From: an uncultured bacterium
GTDB taxonomy: Bacteria > Krumholzibacteriota > Krumholzibacteriia > LZORAL124-64-63
NCBI GenBank assembly: GCA_937864225.1
Contig: CALMJK010000004.1
Coordinates: forward strand, 263,949 to 327,948
DNA: 64,000 nt
Reading direction: 5' to 3'
Numbering within the stretch: the first letter of the stretch is position 1; the number at the start of each line of letters is the position of its first letter. Below, in pieces: positions 52,697 through 61,647 of the stretch. A program made the translations under genes and the position numbers. The notes beneath the pieces are model-generated. The model ran no database searches. It was not told where the DNA came from and was given only the letters and a program-made list of their open reading frames with translations.

Positions 52697-55393
52697 GTGG
52701 AAGCCAGGCGTGTGCGATCCCGTTTCCTGGAGTACTTCGCCCAGCGCGGCCATGCTGTCGTGCCCTCGTCCTCGCTCGTGCCGGAGAACGATCCGACCCT
52801 GCTGTTCGCCAACGCCGGCATGAACCAGTTCAAGGCTGTCTTCCTCGGCCTGGAGGCGCGCGACTACGTGCGGGCCGTCTCCGTGCAGAAGTGCATGAGG
52901 GTGTCGGGCAAGCACAACGACCTGGAGGAGGTGGGGCGCGACGGCCGACACCACACGTTCTTCGAGATGCTCGGGAATTGGTCGTTCGGTGACTACTATA
53001 AGCGCGACGCCATCCTCTGGGGGTGGGATTTTCTGACCCGCGAGATGGAACTGCCGCCGGAGCGCCTCTGGGTCACGGTCTACAAGGACGACGACGATTC
53101 CTACGCGGTCTGGCGCGACACCGTCGGGCTTCCCCCGGCGCGAATCATCCGCCTGGGAGATCTCGCCAAGGGCGACGAGGAGAATTTCTGGGCCATGGGG
53201 GAGACCGGCCCCTGCGGCCCCTGCACGGAAATCCATTACGACCAGGGCGAGGCGATGGCTTGCGCCCATCCCGGCGGGTGCGCGATCGGCGTCTGCGGAT
53301 GCGATCGCTGGCTCGAGTTGTGGAATCTGGTGTTCATCCAGTTCGATCGCGCGCTCGACGGCACGCTCACGCCGCTGCCGATGCAGAGCGTGGACACGGG
53401 CCTGGGGCTCGAGCGCCTGGTGGCCGTCAAACAGGGCGCCGGCAGCAACTACGGCTCCGATCTCTTCATGCCGCTCATCAGGCGGGCGCAAGAGCTGTGC
53501 GGCAAGCCGCTGGAGGGGGACTTCCGCGTCTCGCTGCAGGTGATAGCCGACCACGCCCGCGCCGTGACGTTCACGATCGCCGACGGGGCGCTGCCGTCGA
53601 ACGAGGGACGCGGCTATGTCGTGCGCCGCATATTGAGGCGCGCGGCTCGGCACGGTCGCCGGCTGGACCTGCGCGAGCCGTTCCTATGGAACATCGCCGA
53701 GATCGTCATCGACACGATGGGCGAGGCCTATCCGGAGCTTCGCCAGCGCCGCGACTTCATCCTCAAGGCGATCCGCCGCGAAGAGGAGCGGTTCAACCTG
53801 ACCCTCGACCGCGGCCTGCAGGTCTACGCCGAGATCCGCGATCTGGCGCGGGCCGCGGGGCGCGCGTCCCTTTCCGGCGAAGAGGCGTTCCTGCTGCACG
53901 ACACCTACGGTTTCCCGGTCGACCTGACGGCCGTGGTGGCGGCCGAGGACGGGCTGACTGTCGACCACACGGCCTTCCGCGCCCGCATGGACCAGCAGCG
54001 CGAGGCGAGCGGACGCGAGCGCGCGTTCGCCACGGGCCTCGGTCCCTGGCGCCCGGTCGGCGGCGAGGGCGCCGGCGACGGGAAGGCCGCCTTCCCTAAG
54101 TCGCGGTTCGTGGGCTACGAGACGCTCACGGCGGACACGGTCGCGGTGGCTGTCCGCGAGGGGGGGAGCACGCCGGACGGAGAGCCGGCCGCCCATCTGC
54201 TGTGCGCGCAGACGCCTTTCTACGCGCAAGCGGGCGGCCAGGCCGGGGACGTGGGGACGGTGAAGCTGTTGCCGGACGGCCTGCAGTTCGCGGTGCTGGC
54301 GACGCTAGCCACCGAGGAGGGCCCCGCCATGGTGGTCGCCGCAGCCGCGGCGCAGCTGCTGGCGGCGCTGCGCGCCGCCGCGGGCGTGCGGCTGACGGTC
54401 GACGCGATGGCGCGCCTGCGCACGATGCGCCACCACACGGCGACACATCTGCTGCATGCCGCCCTGCGCCAGGTGCTCGGCAAGCACGTCGAGCAGGCGG
54501 GCAGCGAGGTCGCCCCCGACAAGCTGCGCTTCGATTTTCGACACGACGGCGCGATGTCCCGCGAGGAGATCGCGCGCGTGGAGGACATCGTCAACGATCG
54601 GGTGCTCGCCAACCTTCCCGTGGCCGCGCACGCCGGCGTGCCGCTCGCCCAGGCGAAGGCGCGCGGCGCGATGGCGCTCTTCGGGGAGAAGTACGGGGAC
54701 ACGGTGCGCATGGTCGAGGTGCCCGGTTTCTCGCTCGAATTGTGCGGAGGGACGCACGTCGCCCACACGGGCGACATCGGGCCGCTGCGCATTGTGGCCG
54801 AGACGAGCAGCGCCGCGGGCGTGCGCCGGATCGAGGCGGTCGCGGGAGATCGCGCCCTCGCGCTGGCGAGGCAGGAACGCGAGCACGTGGCCGCCGTGTC
54901 CGCCCTGCTGCGCCGCGACGGCGGCACCGTCGCGGACCAGGTCCGGTCGCTGATCCAAGAGCGCGACGCTCTGCGGGGCGAACTGCAGGCACTGCAGCGC
55001 AGGGCGGCGCGGGATGGCTTGACCGACGCGCTGGCCAGCCCGATCGACGTGAACGGCCTGCGCGTCGTCGCGGCGCGCGTGGACGCCGACGGCCGCGATG
55101 CGCTGCTCGCGCTGGGCGATCACGTTCGCGACAAGCTCGGCCAGAGGGGGGTCGTCGTGTTGGGCGCGGCGTGGGAGGGCAAGGCCACGCTGCTCGTCTC
55201 CCTCACGTCCGACCTGGTCGAGGGGAAGCGGCTGCACGCGGGCGATCTGGTCAAGGCCCTGGCGGCCAAGGTGGGCGGGCGCGGCGGCGGCAAGCCCCAC
55301 ACCGCCCAGGCCGGTCTGCCGGACGTGGCGAGCCTGGCGCCGGCCCTCGCCGCCGCGGCCGACGCCGTGCGCGACGGCGACCGCAGGTCCTAG
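52697..55393 (+). CDS. alaS: Alanyl-tRNA synthetase
   Basis: AlaRS charges tRNA-Ala. The 898-residue protein is full length. The aminoacylation domain has R-x-x-F-L-E-Y-F, S-S-S-L-V-P-x-N-D-P-T-L-L-F and A-G-M-N-Q-F-K. The editing domain has R-x-H-H-T-A-T-H-L-L-H and C-G-G-T-H-V. The C-terminal DHHA1 domain ends with G-G-R-G-G-G-K-P-H-T-A-Q-A-G. GTG at 52697 (GGAAGG upstream) matches the usual N-terminus; upstream frame is non-coding. It is divergent from the PNAG-like operon. Confidence 0.96.
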   Translation: MEARRVRSRFLEYFAQRGHAVVPSSSLVPENDPTLLFANAGMNQFKAVFLGLEARDYVRAVSVQKCMRVSGKHNDLEEVGRDGRHHTFFEMLGNWSFGDYYKRDAILWGWDFLTREMELPPERLWVTVYKDDDDSYAVWRDTVGLPPARIIRLGDLAKGDEENFWAMGETGPCGPCTEIHYDQGEAMACAHPGGCAIGVCGCDRWLELWNLVFIQFDRALDGTLTPLPMQSVDTGLGLERLVAVKQGAGSNYGSDLFMPLIRRAQELCGKPLEGDFRVSLQVIADHARAVTFTIADGALPSNEGRGYVVRRILRRAARHGRRLDLREPFLWNIAEIVIDTMGEAYPELRQRRDFILKAIRREEERFNLTLDRGLQVYAEIRDLARAAGRASLSGEEAFLLHDTYGFPVDLTAVVAAEDGLTVDHTAFRARMDQQREASGRERAFATGLGPWRPVGGEGAGDGKAAFPKSRFVGYETLTADTVAVAVREGGSTPDGEPAAHLLCAQTPFYAQAGGQAGDVGTVKLLPDGLQFAVLATLATEEGPAMVVAAAAAQLLAALRAAAGVRLTVDAMARLRTMRHHTATHLLHAALRQVLGKHVEQAGSEVAPDKLRFDFRHDGAMSREEIARVEDIVNDRVLANLPVAAHAGVPLAQAKARGAMALFGEKYGDTVRMVEVPGFSLELCGGTHVAHTGDIGPLRIVAETSSAAGVRRIEAVAGDRALALARQEREHVAAVSALLRRDGGTVADQVRSLIQERDALRGELQALQRRAARDGLTDALASPIDVNGLRVVAARVDADGRDALLALGDHVRDKLGQRGVVVLGAAWEGKATLLVSLTSDLVEGKRLHAGDLVKALAAKVGGRGGGKPHTAQAGLPDVASLAPALAAAADAVRDGDRRS

Positions 55394-55409
55394 CCCGCGG
55401 CGCGACCTG

Positions 55410-55973
55410 TCATTTCCGCTTCAGCACGGCCCGCCAGCCCGTTGTGTTGCGCTCGCCGGGCCGATTGAGCCGCAGGACGTTGCCGACGGGCTCCGTCGTG
55501 TAGAAGGCGTCGGGGGCGACGTCGTCGACCAGGCGCAGGATCGGCTTCAGGTCGCGGCGGCGGCACACGACGAAAAGCATGGTGACGGCGCCGTGCAACC
55601 CCTCGCCCTCGAACGTGGTCACGCCGAAACCGGCGCGGCGGATTCGGTCGGCGAGCGCGACGCCGCAGGCCGCGCAGATCACGCGCAACACGACGTCGCC
55701 GAGGGCGATCCGCTGCTCGATCTTGATGCCGATGATGTTGCCCGTGGCGAACCCGAGCGCGTAGAAGACCCCCAGCAACGGCTGATGAGAGACCTTGTCG
55801 AGCACGGCCGCGATCACGACGAGCCACATGCTCACTTCGATGAAGCCGAGCACGAACGAAAGGCGTGTGCGGCCTTGCACAATGACCAGCGTACGCAGCG
55901 TGCCGAGCGAGACGTCTCCGACGCGCGCGAGGAAGACGAGCAGTCCCAGCAGGAGGGTGGCGGCGTCGGTCAC
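55410..55973 (-). CDS. DUF2179/DUF5698 membrane protein (UPF0316 type)
   Basis: This 187-residue protein has three membrane segments (about 5-24, 35-60, 65-85) and a C-terminal DUF2179 domain, as in UPF0316 proteins such as YebE. It contains R[10 protein letters not shown] near residue 18 and the DUF2179 pattern G[10 protein letters not shown]. Its role is unknown; in related proteins DUF2179 may bind nucleotides. GTG at 55973 overlaps the icd stop. Confidence 0.82.
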   Translation of the reverse strand: MTDAATLLLGLLVFLARVGDVSLGTLRTLVIVQGRTRLSFVLGFIEVSMWLVVIAAVLDKVSHQPLLGVFYALGFATGNIIGIKIEQRIALGDVVLRVICAACGVALADRIRRAGFGVTTFEGEGLHGAVTMLFVVCRRRDLKPILRLVDDVAPDAFYTTEPVGNVLRLNRPGERNTTGWRAVLKRK

Positions 55974-57232
55974 GCCTTGTTGAACCCCCTGCCCATGTTG
56001 TTGATGATCGCCGTGGCGAATTCGCTGGTCTTGACCTCGCGGGAACCGGGCATCTGCCGCGCGAAGTCGTAGGTGACGGTCTTCTGCTGCACGGTCTTCT
56101 CGTAGGCGTCGGTGATCAGCTGACCGGCCTCGTGCCAGCCCATGTATTCGAGCATCATGACGCCGGAGAAAAGGAGGCTGCCGGGATTCACCTTGTCCTG
56201 ACCGGCGTACTTCGGCGCGGTGCCGTGCGTGGCCTCGAAGACCGCCGTGCCGTCGCCGATGTTCGCTCCCGGGGCGATGCCGATGCCGCCGACCTGCGCG
56301 GCAACCGCGTCGCTCATGTAGTCGCCGTTGAGGTTCGGCATGGCCAGCACCGAGAACTCGTCCGGACGCAGCTGCATGAGCTGGAACGCGATGTCGGCGA
56401 TGCGGTCCTTGATCACGATCTTGCCCGCGGGCTGCTGCCCGCCGTGCTGCGCGTGGAGTTCGTCCTCGGTGATCGTGACGTCGCCGAACTCCTCCTTCGC
56501 CAATTCGTAGCCCCAGGCGCGGAACGCGCCCTCGGTGTACTTCTGGATGTTGCCCTTGTGGATCAACGTGACGCTGGGCAGACGCCGCTCGAGCGCGTGG
56601 CGGATGGCCTTGCGCACGAGCCGCTTCGTGCCGAAGACGCTGATGGGCTTGATGCCGATGCCGGCGTCGTCGCGGATTGTGATCTTGAACTCGCGACTGA
56701 AGAAGGCGCGGATCTTCGCCGCTTCCGGGCTGTCGAAGGGGAACTCGATGCCGGCGTACACGTCCTCGGTGTTCTCGCGGAAGATGACCACGTCCACGCG
56801 CGAGGGGTCGATCATGGGGCTGGGCACGCCGGCGTAGTGCCTCACCGGTCGGACGCAGGCGTACAGATCGAGCAGGATGCGCAGCGAAACGTTCAGGCTG
56901 CGGAAGCCGCCGCCCACCGGGGTCGTGAGCGGTCCTTTGATCGCCACGACGTACTGTCGGATCGTCTCGACGGTCTCGTCGGGCAGAGGATTGCCCCCAT
57001 AGCGTTCCATGGCGCTTTCGCCGGCGTAGAGATCCATCCAGGCGATCTTCCGCTTGCCGCGGTAAGCCTTTTCCACGGCGGCTTCCCAGACCCGCCGGGA
57101 CGCGCGGCTGATGTCGGGGCCGATGCCGTCGCCTTCGATCATGCCCACGATGGGGTGGTCGGGCACCTGCAACTGACCGTCTCGGTACGTGATCTTCTCG
57201 CCCGCCGGCACCACGATTTTCTGGAACGCCAT
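55970..57232 (-). CDS. icd: Isocitrate dehydrogenase, NADP-type
   Basis: This enzyme oxidatively decarboxylates isocitrate to 2-oxoglutarate in the TCA cycle. The 420-residue protein has the type I bacterial pattern: P-V-G-G-G-x-R-S-L-N-V near residue 105, R-P-V-R-H-Y-x-G-V-P-S-P and [18 protein letters not shown], then L-N-G-D-Y and G-T-A-P-K. ATG at 57232 has GGGAGAGGA upstream. It feeds the sucAB-lpd complex encoded 30 kb away. Confidence 0.95.
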   Translation of the reverse strand: MAFQKIVVPAGEKITYRDGQLQVPDHPIVGMIEGDGIGPDISRASRRVWEAAVEKAYRGKRKIAWMDLYAGESAMERYGGNPLPDETVETIRQYVVAIKGPLTTPVGGGFRSLNVSLRILLDLYACVRPVRHYAGVPSPMIDPSRVDVVIFRENTEDVYAGIEFPFDSPEAAKIRAFFSREFKITIRDDAGIGIKPISVFGTKRLVRKAIRHALERRLPSVTLIHKGNIQKYTEGAFRAWGYELAKEEFGDVTITEDELHAQHGGQQPAGKIVIKDRIADIAFQLMQLRPDEFSVLAMPNLNGDYMSDAVAAQVGGIGIAPGANIGDGTAVFEATHGTAPKYAGQDKVNPGSLLFSGVMMLEYMGWHEAGQLITDAYEKTVQQKTVTYDFARQMPGSREVKTSEFATAIINNMGRGFNKA

Positions 57233-57279
57233 GGGTCCTCTCCCGGAGGTTGGGGGGTGGGAATCCGCTTGGACCGGAG

Positions 57280-57287
57280 CAAATGTA
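57280..57287 (-). promoter_or_regulatory. -10-like element before icd
   Basis: On the minus strand GACTACATTTG lies about 48 bases before the ATG. TACATTTG matches TAnnTTTG, as before glnA. Confidence 0.4.
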
Positions 57288-57467
57288 GTCCATCGCCAAG
57301 GGGTTGGAAAGGCGCACGGATCGGGTATCCGGCGGGCCGGCAGGGTCCGGCGACCCCGCTGACGTCGCCAAGGACCCCGACGCCGGCCTCAAGCGAAGGC
57401 GGTGGCGGTCGAAGAAAGGGCCGTACCACGTGCAGGGCGTGGTGCGCCCGGCATGGAGAGAGCGGCC

Positions 57468-57848
57468 ATGAGCAAGAGGATCCTCGTCGTCGACGACCAG
57501 GAGAACATCGCGCGCATCCTGCGCATGATGCTCGAGAACCAAGGGTATGAGACGGAATGGGCCGCCGACGGCGCGGAAGCCTTGCGGCTGGCCAAGTCCG
57601 TGGATCCCGATCTCATCCTGCTGGACGTCATGCTGCCGAAGATCGACGGTTTCAAGGTTTGCCGCCTGCTCAAATTCGACAAGAAGTACAGCCGCATTCC
57701 GATCGTTCTCTTGACCGCCAAGTCCTCGCCGCTGGACAAGCAGGCGGGGCGCGAAGCGGGGGCGGATTACTACCTGGAAAAGCCGTTCCAGCCCCTGCAT
57801 CTGATCCAGGTCGTGGAGCAGTTGATCGCCTTGGAGGGAGTGAGATGA
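57468..57848 (+). CDS. CheY-like response regulator (receiver only)
   Basis: This 126-residue single receiver domain has the acidic pocket (V-V-D-D), the phospho-acceptor Asp53 in L-L-D-V-M-L, T in L-L-T-A-K and Lys in L-E-K-P-F. With no output domain it acts by protein interaction. Its stop overlaps the start of a pseudopilin-like gene (ATGA), which suggests a link to a pilus- or secretion-type system. The cognate kinase is not in the window. Confidence 0.9.
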   Translation: MSKRILVVDDQENIARILRMMLENQGYETEWAADGAEALRLAKSVDPDLILLDVMLPKIDGFKVCRLLKFDKKYSRIPIVLLTAKSSPLDKQAGREAGADYYLEKPFQPLHLIQVVEQLIALEGVR

Positions 57849-58222
57849 GACGGATCCAACGCAGAGGATTCACGATCGTCGAGTTGGTGATCGTGGTTGC
57901 CGTGCTGGGGGTCCTGTCCGCCATCGCCGTCCCGAAGTACCTGGCCATGCATGTCCAGGCGCGCGAGGCGACGGTGCGCGGGGCGCTGGGGGACATCCGG
58001 GCCACCCTGGCGATCCAGTACGCGAAGGCGGCCGTCCAGACCGGCGTCGGCGCCTTCCCGACGTCGCTCGACGGGAAGCTGTTCGCCGACGGCGACGTGC
58101 CGCCGGATCCGGTCACGAACCTGAACAAGGTCGTCAGCAAATTCGACAACACCGGCGGATGGGTCTACGACAGCACCACCGGTGATGTCTCCTGCAACCT
58201 GGCCGAATACGCCAACTTCTAG
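57845..58222 (+). CDS. Type IV pilin/pseudopilin-like protein
   Basis: This 125-residue protein has a class III signal, R-R-G-F-T-I-V-E-L, with predicted cleavage between Gly8 and Phe9 and the usual Glu at mature position 5. A hydrophobic helix and a short C-terminal domain follow, with G-G-W-V-Y-D-S-T-T-G-D-V near the end, like type II secretion GspG/GspH-type pseudopilins. The rest of a secretion apparatus is absent here, so it may serve a dispersed system. Confidence 0.87.
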   Translation: MRRIQRRGFTIVELVIVVAVLGVLSAIAVPKYLAMHVQAREATVRGALGDIRATLAIQYAKAAVQTGVGAFPTSLDGKLFADGDVPPDPVTNLNKVVSKFDNTGGWVYDSTTGDVSCNLAEYANF

Positions 58223-58453
58223 GCGGCTGGCCGGCGGGCGAGGGGATGCGGCGGGCGCGATCGCCGACGGGCGGTCGCGCCCGTCCGCGTCCGGCGAGCA
58301 GCGCGCGCGGATCGTCCAAGCGCACCCCGCGCCGCCCCCGGGACAGACGCCGCTTGCCCTCGCCTCCGCCGGCCGGTAACTTTGCGGCCGTCCCGCGATT
58401 TGCCGCGGTTTTCCCCCGCCCCGCGGCGCTCGAACGATCAGGAGCCCAGACGC

Positions 58454-59422
58454 ATGTCGTCGCGTTCTCTTTCCCTGCCGCTTCGCGGCCAGCCGGTCCT
58501 GAGTGTCCGCGACATCCACAAGAGCTACGGCGCCGTGACGGCGGTCCGCGGCGTGTCGCTGGAGATTCCCGGGGGCAGCATCTACGGCTTCCTCGGCCCG
58601 AACGGAGCCGGCAAGTCGACAACCATCCGCATCATCATGGGGATCCTGCTACCGGACGCCGGCGAGGTGCGCTTCGCCGGCCTGCCGCTGGACGGCGCCC
58701 TGCGCGACCGCATCGGCTATCTGCCCGAGGAGCGGGGGCTCTACCGGAAGATGCGCTGCGCGGAACAGGTGGCGTTCTTCACCGAGCTCAAGGGCGTGCC
58801 GCGACGCGAGGCGCTGGCGAGGGCGGGAGAGTGGCTTGATCGGCTCGGCCTGCGCGATTGGAAGAACCGCAAGAGCGACGAACTGTCGAAGGGCATGCAG
58901 CAGAAGTTGCAGTTTGCGGCCACCTTGGCCTGCGGTCCCGACCTGGTGATCCTCGATGAGCCGTTCAGCGGGCTCGACCCCCTCAACATCGAGGTCATCC
59001 GCGAGATCATCCTCGAGCAGAAGGCGCAGGGGCGCACGGTCATCTTCTCGACGCACATGCTCGCCGAGGCGGAGAAGATCTGCGACTACATCTGCCTCAT
59101 CGACGGCGGCGAGAAAATCCTCGACGGCACCCTGGACCGCGTCAGGCAGGATTTCCCGCAGAAGTCCGTGCGCGTGGCCTGGGAAAACGGCGCCGAGCCG
59201 CCCGACGATCTGCCGGGCGTCGCCTCGTGTCGCCAAGAGGAGGGGAGCTGGCGCCTGATGATGCAGGAGGGCGCCGATCCGCAGCGGCTGCTGCCGCTGC
59301 TGCAGGAGGCGGGGCCGCTCTCGCTGTTCGCGGCCAACCGGCCGACGCTGAGCGAGATCTTCCTGGCCGCCGTGTCGCGGCGGCGCGCCGGGTCGCGCGC
59401 GACGGGAGGCGAGACACGATGA
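58454..59422 (+). CDS. ABC transporter ATPase (NatA-like)
   Basis: This 322-residue ATPase has Walker A G-P-N-G-A-G-K-S-T, the signature L-S-K-G-M-Q-Q-K, Walker B L-V-I-L-D-E-P and the H-loop S-T-H. It resembles the sodium-efflux NatA and related two-gene exporters, whose C-terminal part adds a dimerising domain (DUF4162-like, S-E-I-F-L). It overlaps the permease gene by 4 bases. ATG at 58454 follows weak ribosome-site sequence. The substrate is unknown. Confidence 0.9.
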   Translation: MSSRSLSLPLRGQPVLSVRDIHKSYGAVTAVRGVSLEIPGGSIYGFLGPNGAGKSTTIRIIMGILLPDAGEVRFAGLPLDGALRDRIGYLPEERGLYRKMRCAEQVAFFTELKGVPRREALARAGEWLDRLGLRDWKNRKSDELSKGMQQKLQFAATLACGPDLVILDEPFSGLDPLNIEVIREIILEQKAQGRTVIFSTHMLAEAEKICDYICLIDGGEKILDGTLDRVRQDFPQKSVRVAWENGAEPPDDLPGVASCRQEEGSWRLMMQEGADPQRLLPLLQEAGPLSLFAANRPTLSEIFLAAVSRRRAGSRATGGETR

Positions 59423-60690
59423 AGACGTGGGCCGTCATCCGTCGCGAATATCTCGAGCGAGTGCGTTCCAAGGGGTTCGTGATCGGGACCATCCTGGGTC
59501 CTCTGCTGATGTCCGCGCTGGTGCTGGTGCCGGCGCTGTTGGCGCGCTCGGGCGCGGGCGAGCAGCGCACCATCGCCCTGGTCGATCCCACCGGCCGCGT
59601 CCTCCAACCGTTGCGGGAGCGGCTGGAGCAGCGCATGCAGGAGGGCAGCCGCGGCGGCAGCCGGTACACGCTGCTGCCGGTGACCCTCGACGGGCGCACG
59701 CTGGAGCAGGGGGTCGGCGAGCTGCGCCGCATGGTCGCGGACGAGTCGGTGCACAGCGGCCTGGTCGTGGCTCCGGACTTCCTTGAGACGCGCACGATCA
59801 GCCTGTACGTGAAGTCCGTGGCCGCCATGAGTTTGCGCGACGAGCTGCGTCCGCTGCTCAACGACATTCTGCGCGAGGCGCGCTACCGCGAGCAGGGCTT
59901 GCCGACGGAATTGCGGGAGTACCTGGCCGAGGGAGTCGACTGGAAGAACCTGAACATCGGCGGCGAGGGAGGCGAAGCGCGCGAGGGAAACGATTCGGCG
60001 TTCGTCGTGGCCATTGTGCTGATCATGATGATTTACATGATGGTGCTCATGTACGGCTCGCACACCTTGCAGGTGGTGATCGAAGAGAAGAGCAACCGCG
60101 TGGTCGAGGTGCTCCTTTCCAGCCTGTCTCCCGGCCGGCTCATGCTCGGGAAGGTCCTGGGCATCGGCGCGGCGGGCCTGACGCAGACCGGCATCTGGAC
60201 GCTCGCCTTCATCGTCTTCACGCAGCAAGGAATCAGTCTCGGCAGCTTCACGCTCGACACTTCGTTCCTGACGCCGTTGATCTGGATCTCCTTCCTGGTT
60301 TTCTTCCTGCTCGGCTTCTTCCTCTATGCTCTGCTCTACGCCGGCGTGGGCGCGATGTGCAACACGCTGCAGGATTCCCAGCAGTTCAACTTCCCGCTGA
60401 TGATGGGCCTGGTCCTGCCCATGATGCTGCTGGGCCTGGTGCTGGAGGCGCCGAACACGCCGATCGCCGTGGCCCTGAGCCTTTTCCCGCTGTTCGCTCC
60501 CGTGCTGATGTTCGTGCGGGTCTGTGTCGAAACGCCGCCCCTGTGGCAACTGGTCTTGTCCTGGGTCCTGATGCTGCTCGCCATCTGGCTGGCCGCCCTG
60601 GCCGCCGGCAAGCTGTTCCGGCTGGGCATCCTGATGTACGGGGCGTCGCCCACCTGGGCGACCCTGGCGCGCGCCCTGCGGCAGAAATAG
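59419..60690 (+). CDS. ABC transporter permease (NatB-like)
   Basis: This 423-residue permease has one N-terminal membrane helix, a large extracytoplasmic domain (about 45-190) and five or six C-terminal helices, the ABC-2 topology of NatB. It contains V-I-E-E-K-S-N-R-V-V-E-V-L-L-S-S and R-L-M-L-G-K-V-L-G, a conserved coupling segment in this family. Its start overlaps the ATPase stop (ATGA), so the two form one exporter. Confidence 0.9.
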   Translation: MKTWAVIRREYLERVRSKGFVIGTILGPLLMSALVLVPALLARSGAGEQRTIALVDPTGRVLQPLRERLEQRMQEGSRGGSRYTLLPVTLDGRTLEQGVGELRRMVADESVHSGLVVAPDFLETRTISLYVKSVAAMSLRDELRPLLNDILREARYREQGLPTELREYLAEGVDWKNLNIGGEGGEAREGNDSAFVVAIVLIMMIYMMVLMYGSHTLQVVIEEKSNRVVEVLLSSLSPGRLMLGKVLGIGAAGLTQTGIWTLAFIVFTQQGISLGSFTLDTSFLTPLIWISFLVFFLLGFFLYALLYAGVGAMCNTLQDSQQFNFPLMMGLVLPMMLLGLVLEAPNTPIAVALSLFPLFAPVLMFVRVCVETPPLWQLVLSWVLMLLAIWLAALAAGKLFRLGILMYGASPTWATLARALRQK

Positions 60691-60771
60691 GCGATCTTGC
60701 GCCGCCGGCACCGCTTCTTTGGGCCGGGTCAGGCGCCGCGAGATTGAGGGTGCTGGCCGGGACGCGCGGCA

Positions 60772-60780
60772 TGGTATAAT
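60772..60780 (+). promoter_or_regulatory. Extended -10 promoter (TGGTATAAT)
   Basis: A perfect TGn-TATAAT lies 72 bases before the ATG of the PNPFNP-tailed protein. No convincing -35 is present. TATAAT is rare in this GC-rich window. Confidence 0.55.
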
Positions 60781-60851
60781 TGAAGCTGGTCCCGTGGAGG
60801 CCGCCAGGGGGCCGAGGCCGTGCGTCACTTGCCAATCCCACCGATGAAAGC

Positions 60852-61637
60852 ATGAAACACCGCGCGCCGGGAGGGAAGCGCCGGTTCCAGCCGGCGAGAT
60901 GGCCTTTGCGAGAGGCAATCGCGCTGGCGCTTTCGGTGGGGGCGGCGGCGCCCCGCGTCGTCGTCGCGGCCAGCGCCCTGGCCGTCTCGGCACCGGGAAC
61001 CCTCGACAGCCGCCCGCCGGTCGTGGCTTGGCTCGCGCCGGCCGCCGGCGACAGCTTCCGCGCCGCCGCCGTGGAGACGCTGCGCTGGAGCGTCCTCGAA
61101 GACTCTGCGGCAGGAGCGCCGGCTCTGCGGCTGGCCCTGCTGGACGGCGCGGACGAGGTCTGGGCTGACAGTCTCACGGTCTGGTCCACCGGAGAAACCA
61201 CCTACCTTTGGACTGTCCCGCAACTGCATGTGGCGGCCGCGCGGCTGGTGGTCTCGGTGCGCGATGCGTTCGGCTGGGCGGGCGCCGACACCAGCGGTGC
61301 CTTCACGGTGTCGAACACGTCGACGGATCTGACGTCCCCGCAGGCGCCCGCGCGCGACACGGTGGGGCCGGCGGTGCCGAATCCCTTCAATCCGAGCACG
61401 ACCGTTCATTTCGCCCTGGCGTCGCCTGCCAGGGTCCGCTTGTGCATCCACGATCTCGCCGGCCGTCGCGTGGCGCTGCTGCGCGACGGCGCGCTGGCCG
61501 CCGGAACGCACACCGCGGTTTGGGACGGGCGCGACGCGTCGGGACGCGCCTGCCCGAGTGGTCCTTACTTCGCGCGCCTGAGCGTCGCGGGAGAAAGGGA
61601 CGCGGCCTTGGTGACGAGATTGACCCTGGTCAAGTGA
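60852..61637 (+). CDS. Exported protein with PNPFNP (FlgD-like/T9SS-type) C-terminal module
   Basis: This 261-residue protein has a signal-like hydrophobic segment (about 20-40), an Ig-like middle domain, and a C-terminal module beginning V-P-N-P-F-N-P-S-T-T at about residue 180. That module ends in G-P-Y-F-A-R-L-S and L-V-K, the FlgD-like/T9SS-type tail seen also at 3347-4381. Such tails mark secreted proteins in FCB bacteria. No enzyme motif is visible. A subtilase gene follows closely. Confidence 0.78.
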   Translation: MKHRAPGGKRRFQPARWPLREAIALALSVGAAAPRVVVAASALAVSAPGTLDSRPPVVAWLAPAAGDSFRAAAVETLRWSVLEDSAAGAPALRLALLDGADEVWADSLTVWSTGETTYLWTVPQLHVAAARLVVSVRDAFGWAGADTSGAFTVSNTSTDLTSPQAPARDTVGPAVPNPFNPSTTVHFALASPARVRLCIHDLAGRRVALLRDGALAAGTHTAVWDGRDASGRACPSGPYFARLSVAGERDAALVTRLTLVK

Positions 61638-61647
61638 GGAAGCGCCC

